Source: Granulicoccus phenolivorans DSM 17626 = NBRC 107789 = JCM 15570 (GTDB lineage: Bacteria; Actinomycetota; Actinomycetes; Propionibacteriales; Propionibacteriaceae). Taken from it: 64,000 nt of DNA. How positions within the stretch are numbered: the first letter of the stretch is position 1; every line of letters begins with the position of its first letter. The stretch spans positions 1-64,000 of the forward strand of contig NZ_AUHH01000008.1 in the NCBI RefSeq assembly GCF_000423085.1, given 5' to 3'. Below, in pieces: positions 16,843 through 25,296 of this stretch. A program made the translations under genes and the position numbers. The notes under the pieces are model-generated. The model did no database searches, was not told where the DNA came from, and was given only the letters and a program-made list of their open reading frames with translations.

Positions 16843-17889
16843 TTAGCGCGCCGGCACCCACCGCGGGAAGTCCCCGTCGGTCTGGGAGCGGACCCGGCCC
16901 TCGTCCTGGAGTACCAGCAGGTGCGCGACGACCTCCATCACCGCCGACATCTGGTGCACGACGTCCAGGTCGTCCAGCTTGCGCTCACGCTTGGTCCAGG
17001 GCAGGGCACGCGCCATCTCCAACGCAGTCCGGGAGCCGCCGGCGACCAGGTGTTCGATCTCGGTCAGCCGCTCGGCGTGATGCGCCAGGAGTTCTTCGGT
17101 ACGCGCGTGCACGCTGCCGCCGATCGGCCCGTGCGCCGGCAGCATCAGCGCATCCGGGTCGGCCCGCGTACGGCGCAGCGAATCCAGGTAGGTGCGCAGC
17201 GGATGTTCGTCGGGGACGAGTTCCATCGCCAGCGCCGGGGTGGCATTCGGCAGCACGTGATCCCCGGTGAACAGCATTCCGGCGGCGGGCCAGCGTACGG
17301 TCAGATGGCCCTTGGTGTGCCCCGGGGTCTCCTCGATCTGCAGGCTGCCGTCGGCCAGCGGGAGGCGGTCCCCCTCGGCCAGATAGCGGCTCGGCGCATC
17401 GAAGGGCACGTCCCGCTCATAGGCCTCGCGATCCTTGGCGTCCACGCGGTCGGCGATCTCGGCCGCGCCGTGCCGGCGCAGTTGCGCACTCTGGCCGCCG
17501 TGGATCCCGATCTCGGAGGTGTATCCCTCGATCGTCTCCCGCTCGCCGCGACCGACCACCAGCCCGACCTGCGGGTGGTCCTGCCGCACCCGGGACGCGA
17601 GGCTGTAGTGGTCCCAATGGGCATGGGTGATCACGAACGTGTCGATGTCGCCGAGCCGGTGCCCCAGTTCCGCCAGCCCCTGCCCCAGTCGGTCGTACGC
17701 CTCCTGCGAGGCCCAGCCCGCATCGATCAGGATCAGCCCGTCGGGACCTTCCAGGACGTACACATTCACCGCGGGCAGGCCGACCAGGGGCAGCGGCAGC
17801 GGCATCCGGTACAGGCCCGGGGCCACCGGAAACACCCCTCGTTCGGTCCAGTCCGCCGGCTGTTCGGCAACCGTGTGGGTCATCTTCAT
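16843..17889 (-). CDS. Metallo-beta-lactamase-fold hydrolase
   Basis: 348 residues. The zinc motif THAHWDHYSLA (His89, His91, Asp93, His94), the downstream histidine in ETPGHTKGH and the Asp in FTGDHVLP are present, so both metal sites look complete. A C-terminal extension of about 100 residues contains LPAHGPIGG and helical segments. In a CoA-based pathway it could hydrolyse a lactone, thioester or cyclic intermediate. It diverges from the NTF2-like gene across operator site 3. Confidence 0.85.
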   Translation of the reverse strand: MKMTHTVAEQPADWTERGVFPVAPGLYRMPLPLPLVGLPAVNVYVLEGPDGLILIDAGWASQEAYDRLGQGLAELGHRLGDIDTFVITHAHWDHYSLASRVRQDHPQVGLVVGRGERETIEGYTSEIGIHGGQSAQLRRHGAAEIADRVDAKDREAYERDVPFDAPSRYLAEGDRLPLADGSLQIEETPGHTKGHLTVRWPAAGMLFTGDHVLPNATPALAMELVPDEHPLRTYLDSLRRTRADPDALMLPAHGPIGGSVHARTEELLAHHAERLTEIEHLVAGGSRTALEMARALPWTKRERKLDDLDVVHQMSAVMEVVAHLLVLQDEGRVRSQTDGDFPRWVPAR

Positions 17890-17924
17890 GGCCGTCCCCG
17901 TCCTCTGTGCATCTTGACGCCTTA

Positions 17925-17945
17925 CTTAATTGAACCTAGATTAAA
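17925..17945. promoter_or_regulatory. Putative TetR operator, site 3
   Basis: A 21-bp imperfect palindrome with left half CTTAATTGAA and right half CTAGATTAAA, between the divergent starts of the metallo-hydrolase (17889) and NTF2-like (17971) genes. The right half matches sites 1 and 2, and the left half matches site 1. It places both divergent units in the same TetR regulon. Confidence 0.75.
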
Positions 17946-17970
17946 TACTTGTCCGAGGCAAGGAGGCTGC

Positions 17971-18420
17971 GTGACAAGCCAGCACATCGATCTGATCCGA
18001 CGCCTGTACCCCGCACTGGCCACCGGCGACCGGGAACAGCTGACCACAATCCTGTCCCCCGACCTGGTCGGCATCACCACCCCCGGGCTGCCGCTGGACC
18101 TGGGCGGACGCTACGAGGGTCGCAGCACGATGCTGAAGCAGTTCTACGGCCGGATCGCCCGCCACTTCCGGGCGCAGGCCGACCCCGAGACCTTCACCGA
18201 ACTCGCCGACGGACGCCTGCTCGTCGAGGGCCGGTACACCGGGCATGCCTTGCACGGCGGAACCGAACTCGACGCCACGTTCTTCCACATCTTCACCTTC
18301 GCAGACGGACAAGTCGTTCGCCTGCAGCAACTGACCGACAGCGGACGATGGCGCGACGCCCTCCCCCACACTGATCACCCGGCAACTACTGATCACCCGG
18401 CAATTGGAGACGATTCATGA
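17971..18420 (+). CDS. NTF2-like (SnoaL/ketosteroid-isomerase fold) protein
   Basis: 149 residues starting at GTG 17971 with a strong AGGAGG at 17961-17966. The pattern of an N-terminal helix (IRRLYPALATGDREQLTTIL), RYEGRSTMLKQFYGRI, and later strands with GRYTGHALHGGTELDA and FHIFTFADGQVVRLQQLTDS fits the SnoaL-like fold. Members isomerise, hydrate or bind cyclic substrates. Its stop overlaps the FAD-protein start as ATGA, suggesting that the two act together. Confidence 0.8.
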   Translation: MTSQHIDLIRRLYPALATGDREQLTTILSPDLVGITTPGLPLDLGGRYEGRSTMLKQFYGRIARHFRAQADPETFTELADGRLLVEGRYTGHALHGGTELDATFFHIFTFADGQVVRLQQLTDSGRWRDALPHTDHPATTDHPAIGDDS

Positions 18421-19745
18421 GCGACACCCCCCTCGAGTACGACGCACTGGTCATCGGCGCCGGCGCCGGTGGCCTGTTCACCGCCGCCCGCCTGGTGCAG
18501 GCCGGCTACCGCACCCTGGTCACCGAGCGACTCGATCGCGTCGGCGGCCGCGCCTCCACCCACGACATCGACGGCTTCAAGGTGAACAACGGCGCCATCG
18601 TGATCGAGATCGGGGGCATCACCGAGCAGACCTTCACCGAGTTGGGCATTCCGTTCCCGGTCCGCGAACCGAAGCCGCCGATCCTCTACCGGATCAAGAA
18701 CAAGGACGTCGACGTGACCGGCGGCGGCTGGGGCATGCTGATCGGGCAGCTCACCCGCCAGGGCGCCAAGCTGGTCTCCGGGCTGGGCGCGGCGCGCAAC
18801 GACTCCGGCCTGCCCGAGGACGAGATCTCCACCGCCGACTGGGTGCGCAAGTTCACCAAGAACGAAGCGGTGCACGGCATCTTCCACAACATGTGCGGCT
18901 CCATCTTCGCCGTGGGCTCCGAAGACCTGCCGGCCCGGGTCTTCCTCACCTACTTCACTCGCAAGAGTGCCTTCAAGCGGTTCGGCTTCTGCCCCGACGG
19001 CACGATCGGGGTGTGGCAGGCCCTGGCCGACTACATCACCGGCAACGGCAGCGATGTCTGGTTGAACACCGAGGTCACCGGACTTCAGGTCACCGAGAAC
19101 CGGGTCACCTCCGCGACCGTACGCCGCGACGGCACCGACACCCGGGTCAACGTCCGGGTCGCGGTCAGCGATGCCGGCCCGTCGGCCACCGTCGGCCTGC
19201 TCGGCGCCGACACGCTGCCCGCGGACTACGTCGCCGAGGTCGCGCGCAAGGACCGGCCCTGCGCCATGATCGCGGTCACCTTCGCCAGCCGGACCCCGTT
19301 GATCAAGGCCTCGGGCATGCTGTCCTTCGCCACCACCCAGCGGTTGTGCTACATCGCCAACTTCACCGATCTGTGCCCGGAGATGGCGCCCGAGGGGTGG
19401 CATCTGTACGTCGGCACGGCGGTCCCGAAGCCGGCCATCGGCGACTTCGACGAGGCGGCCGAGACCGAACTGCTGATGGCCGACCTGCGCGAGCAGGTCC
19501 CCGGCTTCGAGCAGGCCCGCATCCTGTCGACCACCATCACCCGGGACGGGTGGCCACCCCAGCGCGCGGTCGCCGGGTTCGATCTGCCGCACGACACCCC
19601 GCTGGACAACCTGTGGAACGTGGGTGACGCGGTCAAGGAGTACGCCAACGGCGGCACCACCGCCTGTGCGGAGACCGCCCAGCTCGTGGTGGAAAAGATC
19701 CGCGCGGCCGTGCCGGTTGCGACCGGAGCGGGAGACCCCGCATGA
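18417..19745 (+). CDS. FAD-dependent oxidoreductase, phytoene-desaturase-like
   Basis: 442 residues. The dinucleotide-binding motif VIGAGAGGLFTAARL is at the N-terminus, followed by VGGRASTHDIDGF as in the amine-oxidase/phytoene-desaturase superfamily; the C-terminus has NLWNVGDAVKEYANGG for FAD. Members desaturate or saturate isoprenoid-like or ring compounds. With the NTF2-like protein and a crotonase in one operon it may desaturate a cyclic intermediate. The substrate cannot be read from sequence. Confidence 0.82.
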   Translation: MSDTPLEYDALVIGAGAGGLFTAARLVQAGYRTLVTERLDRVGGRASTHDIDGFKVNNGAIVIEIGGITEQTFTELGIPFPVREPKPPILYRIKNKDVDVTGGGWGMLIGQLTRQGAKLVSGLGAARNDSGLPEDEISTADWVRKFTKNEAVHGIFHNMCGSIFAVGSEDLPARVFLTYFTRKSAFKRFGFCPDGTIGVWQALADYITGNGSDVWLNTEVTGLQVTENRVTSATVRRDGTDTRVNVRVAVSDAGPSATVGLLGADTLPADYVAEVARKDRPCAMIAVTFASRTPLIKASGMLSFATTQRLCYIANFTDLCPEMAPEGWHLYVGTAVPKPAIGDFDEAAETELLMADLREQVPGFEQARILSTTITRDGWPPQRAVAGFDLPHDTPLDNLWNVGDAVKEYANGGTTACAETAQLVVEKIRAAVPVATGAGDPA

Positions 19746-20524
19746 GCGTCATCCGGACCACCGGCCATGACGGCTGGATCCACGTCGAGCTGAGCAGCCC
19801 CGCCAACCGGAACGCACTGGGTACGCAGTTCGTCGAGGCTCTGATCGCCACCGCCGAGCACCTGCACCGGGAAATGCCGCGGGCGGTACTGGTGACTGCG
19901 GAGGGGCCGACGTTCACCGTCGGCGGTGACCTGAAGCTGTTCGCCGGGCTGTCGGCCGAGGAGCTGCCCGCCACCATGGACTGGATGGTGTCGGGATACC
20001 ACGGGGCCCTGCTGCGGTGGCTGGAGTTGCCGATGCCGGTGGTGGCGGCGGTGCACGGCGCGGTGGCCGGTGGCGGCCTGGGCCTGTTGGGGGTGGCCGA
20101 CACCGTGCTCGCCGCCGAGGGGACGGTGTTCGCGTCCGGCTTCGCGGCGCTCGGGCTGTCCGGAGATGGCCTGTGGTCCTGGTTCCTGCCGCGGATGATC
20201 GGCCAGCGGCGTACCGTCGAGTTCGTCTTCGAGCAGCGCAACCTCGAGGCCGCCGAGGCCGCCGACTGGGGGTTGGTGACCCGGGTCGTGCCCGGCGCGG
20301 ACCTGCTCGCCGAGGGCACCCGGGTCGTGCAGCGGTACGCCGCCGGCCCGAGCGGGTCCTTGGCCCGGATGAAGGATCTGCTGGTGGGGCCGACCCGCGA
20401 GGCGCTGCGGCAGCAGGCGGCCCGGGAGACCGCGGCGATGCACGACACGGTTCGCTCGCCGGACGCCGTGACCGGCATTCGGGCGTTCGTGGCGAAACAG
20501 CAGCCCCGCTTCCAGGGCTCCTGA
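19742..20524 (+). CDS. Enoyl-CoA hydratase/isomerase family protein
   Basis: 260 residues, crotonase fold. Visible are TFTVGGDLKLFAG, HGAVAGGGLGLLGVADTVL and LGLSGDGLWSWFLPRMIG. As in the other crotonases of the island, the Asp in GLSGDG replaces a classical Glu. It overlaps the FAD-protein gene by ATGA and ends the rightward operon; a strong hairpin follows at 20537. Confidence 0.85.
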   Translation: MSVIRTTGHDGWIHVELSSPANRNALGTQFVEALIATAEHLHREMPRAVLVTAEGPTFTVGGDLKLFAGLSAEELPATMDWMVSGYHGALLRWLELPMPVVAAVHGAVAGGGLGLLGVADTVLAAEGTVFASGFAALGLSGDGLWSWFLPRMIGQRRTVEFVFEQRNLEAAEAADWGLVTRVVPGADLLAEGTRVVQRYAAGPSGSLARMKDLLVGPTREALRQQAARETAAMHDTVRSPDAVTGIRAFVAKQQPRFQGS

Positions 20525-20536
20525 CTGCCGGGGTGG

Positions 20537-20562
20537 CTCGGGGCGTCCCGGAACGCCCCGAG
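20537..20562. terminator. Hairpin between convergent genes
   Basis: CTCGGGGCGT (20537-20546) and ACGCCCCGAG (20553-20562) make a perfect 10-bp stem with a 6-base loop. It lies between convergent stops at 20524 and 20565, fitting a bidirectional terminator, although neither side has a U-tract. Confidence 0.65.
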
Positions 20563-20564
20563 CA

Positions 20565-21158
20565 TCACCCGAGCACGGGCACGTCGGCCGGTTTCAGGAT
20601 CTGCCAGACGGTGTGGGCGACCCGCTCGGCCGGCACGTTGTCGGTGGTGCGGGCCCACCAGACCAGGGCCGCGGTGAGGACGGCCCCGTGCAGGTGCGCC
20701 ATCAGGTCCGCCGACGCCGCCGCCGCACGCGATCCGGCTCGGGGCGCCCGCGCCTTCAACTGTTGAACGAGCTCGCGGGTCAGGCGTTGGGTGGAGGCGG
20801 GTGACAGGTCCGCGTCGGCGAGCAGGAGGAACAGGGTCGGATCCGCCCGCATCCGGTCCAGAAACCCGGCCAGCCGCTCGACCGGCTGCCCGGGCGCCGG
20901 CACCAGGTGACCGGCGGGCAGGCCCGTTGCGGTGAGCACCTCGTTGATCCGGTCGCTCAGCAGGTCGTCGAACAGCGCTTCCTTGTCGGCGTAGTGCTTG
21001 TAGAACGTGGTCCGGTGGACCAGCGCGGCCGCGCACAGCTGGGTCACGGTGATCTCCCGGAACTGATGCTGCCCGAGCAGCTCGGCCAGGGCGCGGCGCA
21101 GGTGGGCCCGCGTACGCCGCACCCGCAGGTCCTCGGCTTCGTCGTGCCTGATCGACAT
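20565..21158 (-). CDS. TetR-family regulator
   Basis: 197 residues. Helix-turn-helix ITVTQLCAAALVHRTTFYKH with the following YADKEALFDDLL is typical of TetR. The C-terminal half is helical and resembles the TetR_C_33-like group. It diverges from a small membrane-protein operon, and a palindrome lies 12 bp upstream of its start. It is not obviously linked to the catabolic island, whose operators differ. Confidence 0.85.
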   Translation of the reverse strand: MSIRHDEAEDLRVRRTRAHLRRALAELLGQHQFREITVTQLCAAALVHRTTFYKHYADKEALFDDLLSDRINEVLTATGLPAGHLVPAPGQPVERLAGFLDRMRADPTLFLLLADADLSPASTQRLTRELVQQLKARAPRAGSRAAAASADLMAHLHGAVLTAALVWWARTTDNVPAERVAHTVWQILKPADVPVLG

Positions 21159-21169
21159 TTCGCTCCCCC

Positions 21170-21186
21170 TGTCGAGTTACCCGACA
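21170..21186. promoter_or_regulatory. Candidate operator of the adjacent TetR regulator
   Basis: TGTCGAGTTACCCGACA is a 17-bp palindrome with one imperfect pair. It sits between the regulator start (21158) and the divergent membrane-protein start (21281), the usual place for a TetR operator. Confidence 0.5.
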
Positions 21187-21280
21187 CCCGGCGCCGCGCG
21201 GGTGGTCCGTCGGCGGCGACGCACCTACCGTCAAATCTACATCCGTCGCCTAACTGGGCGATCGTAGAAAGGGAGCTCAG

Positions 21281-21787
21281 ATGTCCGATCTGGAACGAAC
21301 CCGCCTGGCGAACCGGGCGCTCGCGGCGGTCGGGGCCGCGTACGCGCTGACGACGATCCACCATGTCTACGGTGGTCTGGTCGACGGCTCGACCGGTCGG
21401 TTGCTGGTTCCGCTGATCCTCGCACCGCCGGTCCTGGTCGGGGTCGGCGCGCTGCTGCGGTACCGACGCTCCGGGCGCCGCCCCCTGCTGATCGGGTACG
21501 CCGCGATCACCGGAGTCGTCTTCGTCGGCCTGCTCGGGATCTTCCACGGTGGGTACGCGCACGTGTACAAGGACCTGATCTTCCTCCTGGGCGCCCCGAG
21601 CCAGTGGTACGCGGCACTCAATCCCGACGAGCACTTCCCACCCGATGATGTGTTCTTCGAGGTCACCGGCGTGTTGGAGGTCGCCGCCTCGGCCCTGGTC
21701 GCCCTGACCACCGTACGCCTGCTCCGAGCCGACGCAGCCCGACCGGAACAGACCGCCGGCATCCCCGTCGCAGGTGGGCACCGGTGA
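21281..21787 (+). CDS. Small integral membrane protein, unknown function
   Basis: 168 residues with four hydrophobic segments, near residues 10-30, 43-60, 70-90 and 125-145. GGGAG lies just upstream of the ATG. I recognise no catalytic motif. Its stop overlaps the GTG start of the next gene, so the two are co-translated, and the unit diverges from the TetR gene that may control it. Confidence 0.7.
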   Translation: MSDLERTRLANRALAAVGAAYALTTIHHVYGGLVDGSTGRLLVPLILAPPVLVGVGALLRYRRSGRRPLLIGYAAITGVVFVGLLGIFHGGYAHVYKDLIFLLGAPSQWYAALNPDEHFPPDDVFFEVTGVLEVAASALVALTTVRLLRADAARPEQTAGIPVAGGHR

Positions 21788-22170
21788 CCGCGGCCGCGCT
21801 CGCCCGGGAGTTGTACGCCGCGCTCGACACCGGACAGGACGCGACGATCGCCCGGCTGCTGCACCCCCGGGCCCGGCTACGGGTGCCCGGCGACAACCCG
21901 CTCTCGGGGACCTACACCGGCACCGCCGGGCTGCAGGAATTCAGCACCCTCGCCCGGACGATCGCCCCCGGCGGAGCACACACCACCGTGCTGGAGATCC
22001 TGGCCGGCCCCACCCACGCCGCCGTCCTGGGCGTCTCGCACGCTCGCCGCGCGGGCCGACCGGATCTGGCGAACCGGACCCTGCACCTGCTCGAGGTCTC
22101 CGGTGGTCAGGTGATCGGGGTCGAGATCTTCAATGCCGAGCAGGCGGCGGTCGACCGATTCTGGTCCTGA
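21784..22170 (+). CDS. NTF2-like (SnoaL-fold) protein
   Basis: 128 residues. The helix ALARELYAALDTGQDATIARLL, the short strands around GDNPLSGTYTGTAGLQEFS and the final strand GQVIGVEIFNAEQAAVDRFW fit a SnoaL-like fold. GTG at 21784 overlaps the upstream stop. Members are small-molecule binding proteins or isomerases; no substrate can be inferred. Confidence 0.75.
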   Translation: MTAAALARELYAALDTGQDATIARLLHPRARLRVPGDNPLSGTYTGTAGLQEFSTLARTIAPGGAHTTVLEILAGPTHAAVLGVSHARRAGRPDLANRTLHLLEVSGGQVIGVEIFNAEQAAVDRFWS

Positions 22171-22183
22171 GCACGTCCGGTCA

Positions 22184-24889
22184 TCAGCGGGAGCGGCGCA
22201 CCAGGCGCCACACCAATCCGGCAGCGCCGGCGGCCAGGACGGCCGCAGCGATCCACCTGCCCCGCCCGGCGGCCCCGGTCCGTTGCGGCGCGGCCGGGGT
22301 CGGCGCGGCCGGGGTCGGCGTGGCGGCCTCGTCCAGCAGGGTGACCGTCCCGGCCTCCCCGTCGACGGTGATCCGGTCCCCGGTGGCGATCCGCGTGGTG
22401 GCGACCGTGGTCCCGAGGACCGCCGGAATCCGGTACTCGCGGGCCACGATGGAGGAATGGCTCAACGGCCCGCCGATATCGGTCACCACCGCGGCCGCCA
22501 GCCCGAACAGCGGGGTCCACGCCGGGGTGGTGATCTGCGCGACCAGAATCTCCCCGGGTTGCATCCCGCCGAAGTCCTCCTGGCCGCGCACCACGCGCGC
22601 GATCCCGGTGACCCGGCCACCGCTGGCGCCGGTCCCGGTGAGCACCGGTCCGCTCTGGTCGGTCATCACGTTCGGCATCACCGAGTCGAACGCGTGCCAG
22701 ATCGAGTTCAGCGGCAGGATCGCCGGGGGTGTGGCGCGACGCCGGCCGCGCCAGTCGGCCTGCCGGCCGGCCACGAGGTCCGTCATGGGCTCCGGCGGGT
22801 CGGCCCGGTCCAGCCGTCGGGCGGCTTCGGCGAGTTCCTCGCGGTGCAGCCAGTACACGTCATCGGGCCCGGACAGAGTCCCGGCGTCGGTGAGCCGCCG
22901 CCCCAGCTCCTGGGCGTACGCCCGGGCGACCGGCCAGCCCAGCCCGACATCGGCCAGCGCGTCCTCCCGGACGGGGCCCAGGGCGTTCGCGAAGTCGAGC
23001 AGCCGGACGAACAACTCCCGCCGCGGCCCCCGGAGCCGACCGAGGACGGCCTCGCGCGCGGCCACCCGCCGGTCGGCGAGCCCCTGGCGACGCTCCGCCG
23101 GCGACACCGCCTCGGGCCGCAGGTAGTAGCGCAGCGCATCGAGCACCGGGGCCGGATCGTCGGCGGCCACGGGGTTGACGAGGTCGAGATTGTAGGTGGC
23201 GTGACCGAACCGGGCCAGGTGGTCGTGGAAGCGGCCCCGGAACTCCTGCCACAACTCCGCCGGCACGTCCGCGGGTACCCGGTCCGACATCCCCTCCCCC
23301 GCCTCGAGGGCCCGGGCGAGGGCGGGCCGGCGGCGTACCCACTGCGCGAGCTCGAAGACCGACTGGTCGGCCCGCAGCGGCGCGGAGTCGAACCCGAGCA
23401 GGAAATCCTCCGACCGCGGGTCCGCCGGTCGCCGCACGAGCCGGTCGTAGAACGTGGTGAACAGCGATTCGCTGGTGACCGCTTCGGGGATGATCGCCTG
23501 CACCGAGGTGTAGTACGCGAACGCCTCCCCCACCACCTCGACGATCCCGTCGAGCAATTCGGTGGCGGTCAACGAGTGCGGTTCCTGTGCCTGCCGGCGC
23601 CGCACGACCTCGGCGTACCGGGGCCGGAAGTCAGCCCGCCACCGATCCCGGCCGAGCGTGCTGAACACCAGGCGCAGCGCGGCCGGGAGGTACAGCCCGA
23701 CCTTGAGCATCAGCGAGTTGCGGTAGCCGTAGTAGGCATACCCATTGATCGTCACGAAGGACAGATCCGCCGGCCCGAACCAGGGGAGCTTGCGGCCGAG
23801 GAAGCGCTCCAGGGTCCGCAGCAGGCCCGGGACCACGAGTTCGGTGGACAGGTCCGCGAACAGCGGGGAGAGCGGGTCGGGCAGTTGTTCGATCAGACTG
23901 CCCCGGATGTACACATCCGCGCCGGCGGGGACGGGCCACTGCGTCGGGACCGGCCCGACCGGCTCGGGCAGCGCCGTGATCGGCCGCGACTGGACCAGCC
24001 AGAACCGTCCGTCGGCGTCGCGGGCCCATTCGAGATCCTGCGGTACGCCGAAGTGCGCCGCGGCCCGGGAGCCCAGAGCGGCCAGTTCGAGCGCATCGGC
24101 ATCGGTCAGCACCGCGGCGGTGCGCTGCTCATCGGTGGTGGGGAGGTTGCGTACGCCCTGTTCGGTCAGCACGGTCCGGGTCTGCTTGGCCGCCGTGGTC
24201 CGGGAGGTGACCCGGCCCCCGCGAACCACCACGTCATCGGTGGTCACGGCTCCGGAGACGACCGCCTCACCCAGTCCCCAGGCGGCGGAGACGATGATCT
24301 CGTCGGTCCGCCCGGTGGTCGGATTCGCGGTGAACATGACCCCGGACGCGGTCGCGGCCACCAGCCGTTGCACCACCACCGCCAGCGCCAGCTGTCCCGA
24401 ATCGACCCCGCGGGCCGCGCGATAGTCGATCGCCCGGGCACTCCACAGCGAGGCCCAGCAGCGGCGTACGGCTGCCTCGAGGGCGGCCCCGCCGCGGACA
24501 TTGAGAATGGTTTCCTGCTGCCCGGCGAAAAAGGCCTCGGCCAGGTCCTCCGCGGTCGCCGAGGACCGGACCGCGACGGCGACGTCGGTGCCCAGCCGGG
24601 CGTACGCCTCCCGCAGCGCGGCCGCTATCGGGGGCGGGAGCGCCCCCGCGGCAAACAGCTCGGCAATCGCCGCCGAGCCCGCCGCGAGGTCACCCCCGGC
24701 GAGCAGGCCCTCGATGCGGGGCTGCAGGTCGTTGTCGGCCACGAAGGCGCGATAGGCGTCGGTGGTGAGCACGAAACCGTCGGGCACCGGCAGGTCGGCC
24801 GCCAGCAACTCGCCCAGATTCGCACCCTTTCCACCGGCCAGCGCCAGATCGTCGCGCCGCAGGACTGTGAGATCGCATGTGCTTGGCAC
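22184..24889 (-). CDS. PEP-synthase/rifampicin phosphotransferase-like enzyme with C-terminal membrane anchor
   Basis: 901 residues. The N-terminal ATP-grasp domain starts GGKGANLGELLAADLPVPDG and contains RSSATAEDLAEAFFAGQQET and QDLEWARDADGRFWLVQSRP. A long middle domain has no signature I know. The C-terminal swivelling domain carries His811 in GGPLSHSSIVAREY, the phosphohistidine that shuttles phosphate. This order (ATP domain, middle, His domain) is that of rifampicin phosphotransferases rather than PEP synthase, which has a C-terminal PEP barrel. After residue 855 there is a Pro/Ala linker and a hydrophobic helix (about 879-896) ending in Arg residues, an anchor that I do not know from the family. 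The phosphate acceptor is unknown. Confidence 0.82.
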   Translation of the reverse strand: MPSTCDLTVLRRDDLALAGGKGANLGELLAADLPVPDGFVLTTDAYRAFVADNDLQPRIEGLLAGGDLAAGSAAIAELFAAGALPPPIAAALREAYARLGTDVAVAVRSSATAEDLAEAFFAGQQETILNVRGGAALEAAVRRCWASLWSARAIDYRAARGVDSGQLALAVVVQRLVAATASGVMFTANPTTGRTDEIIVSAAWGLGEAVVSGAVTTDDVVVRGGRVTSRTTAAKQTRTVLTEQGVRNLPTTDEQRTAAVLTDADALELAALGSRAAAHFGVPQDLEWARDADGRFWLVQSRPITALPEPVGPVPTQWPVPAGADVYIRGSLIEQLPDPLSPLFADLSTELVVPGLLRTLERFLGRKLPWFGPADLSFVTINGYAYYGYRNSLMLKVGLYLPAALRLVFSTLGRDRWRADFRPRYAEVVRRRQAQEPHSLTATELLDGIVEVVGEAFAYYTSVQAIIPEAVTSESLFTTFYDRLVRRPADPRSEDFLLGFDSAPLRADQSVFELAQWVRRRPALARALEAGEGMSDRVPADVPAELWQEFRGRFHDHLARFGHATYNLDLVNPVAADDPAPVLDALRYYLRPEAVSPAERRQGLADRRVAAREAVLGRLRGPRRELFVRLLDFANALGPVREDALADVGLGWPVARAYAQELGRRLTDAGTLSGPDDVYWLHREELAEAARRLDRADPPEPMTDLVAGRQADWRGRRRATPPAILPLNSIWHAFDSVMPNVMTDQSGPVLTGTGASGGRVTGIARVVRGQEDFGGMQPGEILVAQITTPAWTPLFGLAAAVVTDIGGPLSHSSIVAREYRIPAVLGTTVATTRIATGDRITVDGEAGTVTLLDEAATPTPAAPTPAAPQRTGAAGRGRWIAAAVLAAGAAGLVWRLVRRSR

Positions 24890-24965
24890 CCACCCAGCCT
24901 AGGCACGCATTCGCCCGGCGGAGCGGGTGGGCGGCGAAGTTCCCGGTCCTGCGGCGCCCGGGCCG

Positions 24966-25286
24966 TCAGTCGGCGTACACCTCCTGGGCCAGTCGGAACG
25001 CGGCCCAGGCCTTCGGCCAGCCGGCGTAGAAGGCGGCATGGGTGAGCACCTCAGCCATCTCCTGCCGGGTGACCCCGTTGGCCCTGGCCCGCTCGATGTG
25101 CCCCTTCAGGGAGCTGTCGAGCACGCCGGAGGCGATCAGGGCGGTCACCGTCACGATGCTGCGGTCGCGCAGCGGCAACTCCTCCTCGCGGCTCCAGACC
25201 TCACCGAACAGCACGTCGTCGTTCAGCCGGGCGAAGGTGGGAGCGAACTCGCCCAGCACGTCCCGACCGGCGGTTACCTTGTCCAT
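24966..25286 (-). CDS. Carboxymuconolactone decarboxylase family protein
   Basis: 106 residues, the length of the family. The core SIVTVTALIASGVLDSSLKG and the following HIERARANGVTRQEMAEVLT match the pattern, but the CxxC of the AhpD-like branch is absent. Last gene of a three-gene leftward operon with an aldo-keto reductase and a cupin, a grouping common in bacteria and probably concerned with small carbonyl or lactone metabolism. Confidence 0.85.
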   Translation of the reverse strand: MDKVTAGRDVLGEFAPTFARLNDDVLFGEVWSREEELPLRDRSIVTVTALIASGVLDSSLKGHIERARANGVTRQEMAEVLTHAAFYAGWPKAWAAFRLAQEVYAD

Positions 25287-25296
25287 CTGCTGCTCC

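Noticed and set aside
22133-25045. A 970-codon open frame on the plus strand opposite the phosphotransferase gene
   Set aside because: It is an antisense frame kept open by high GC at codon position three. Its composition is Gly/Arg/Pro-rich without domains, while the opposite strand encodes a full ATP-grasp and phosphohistidine enzyme.
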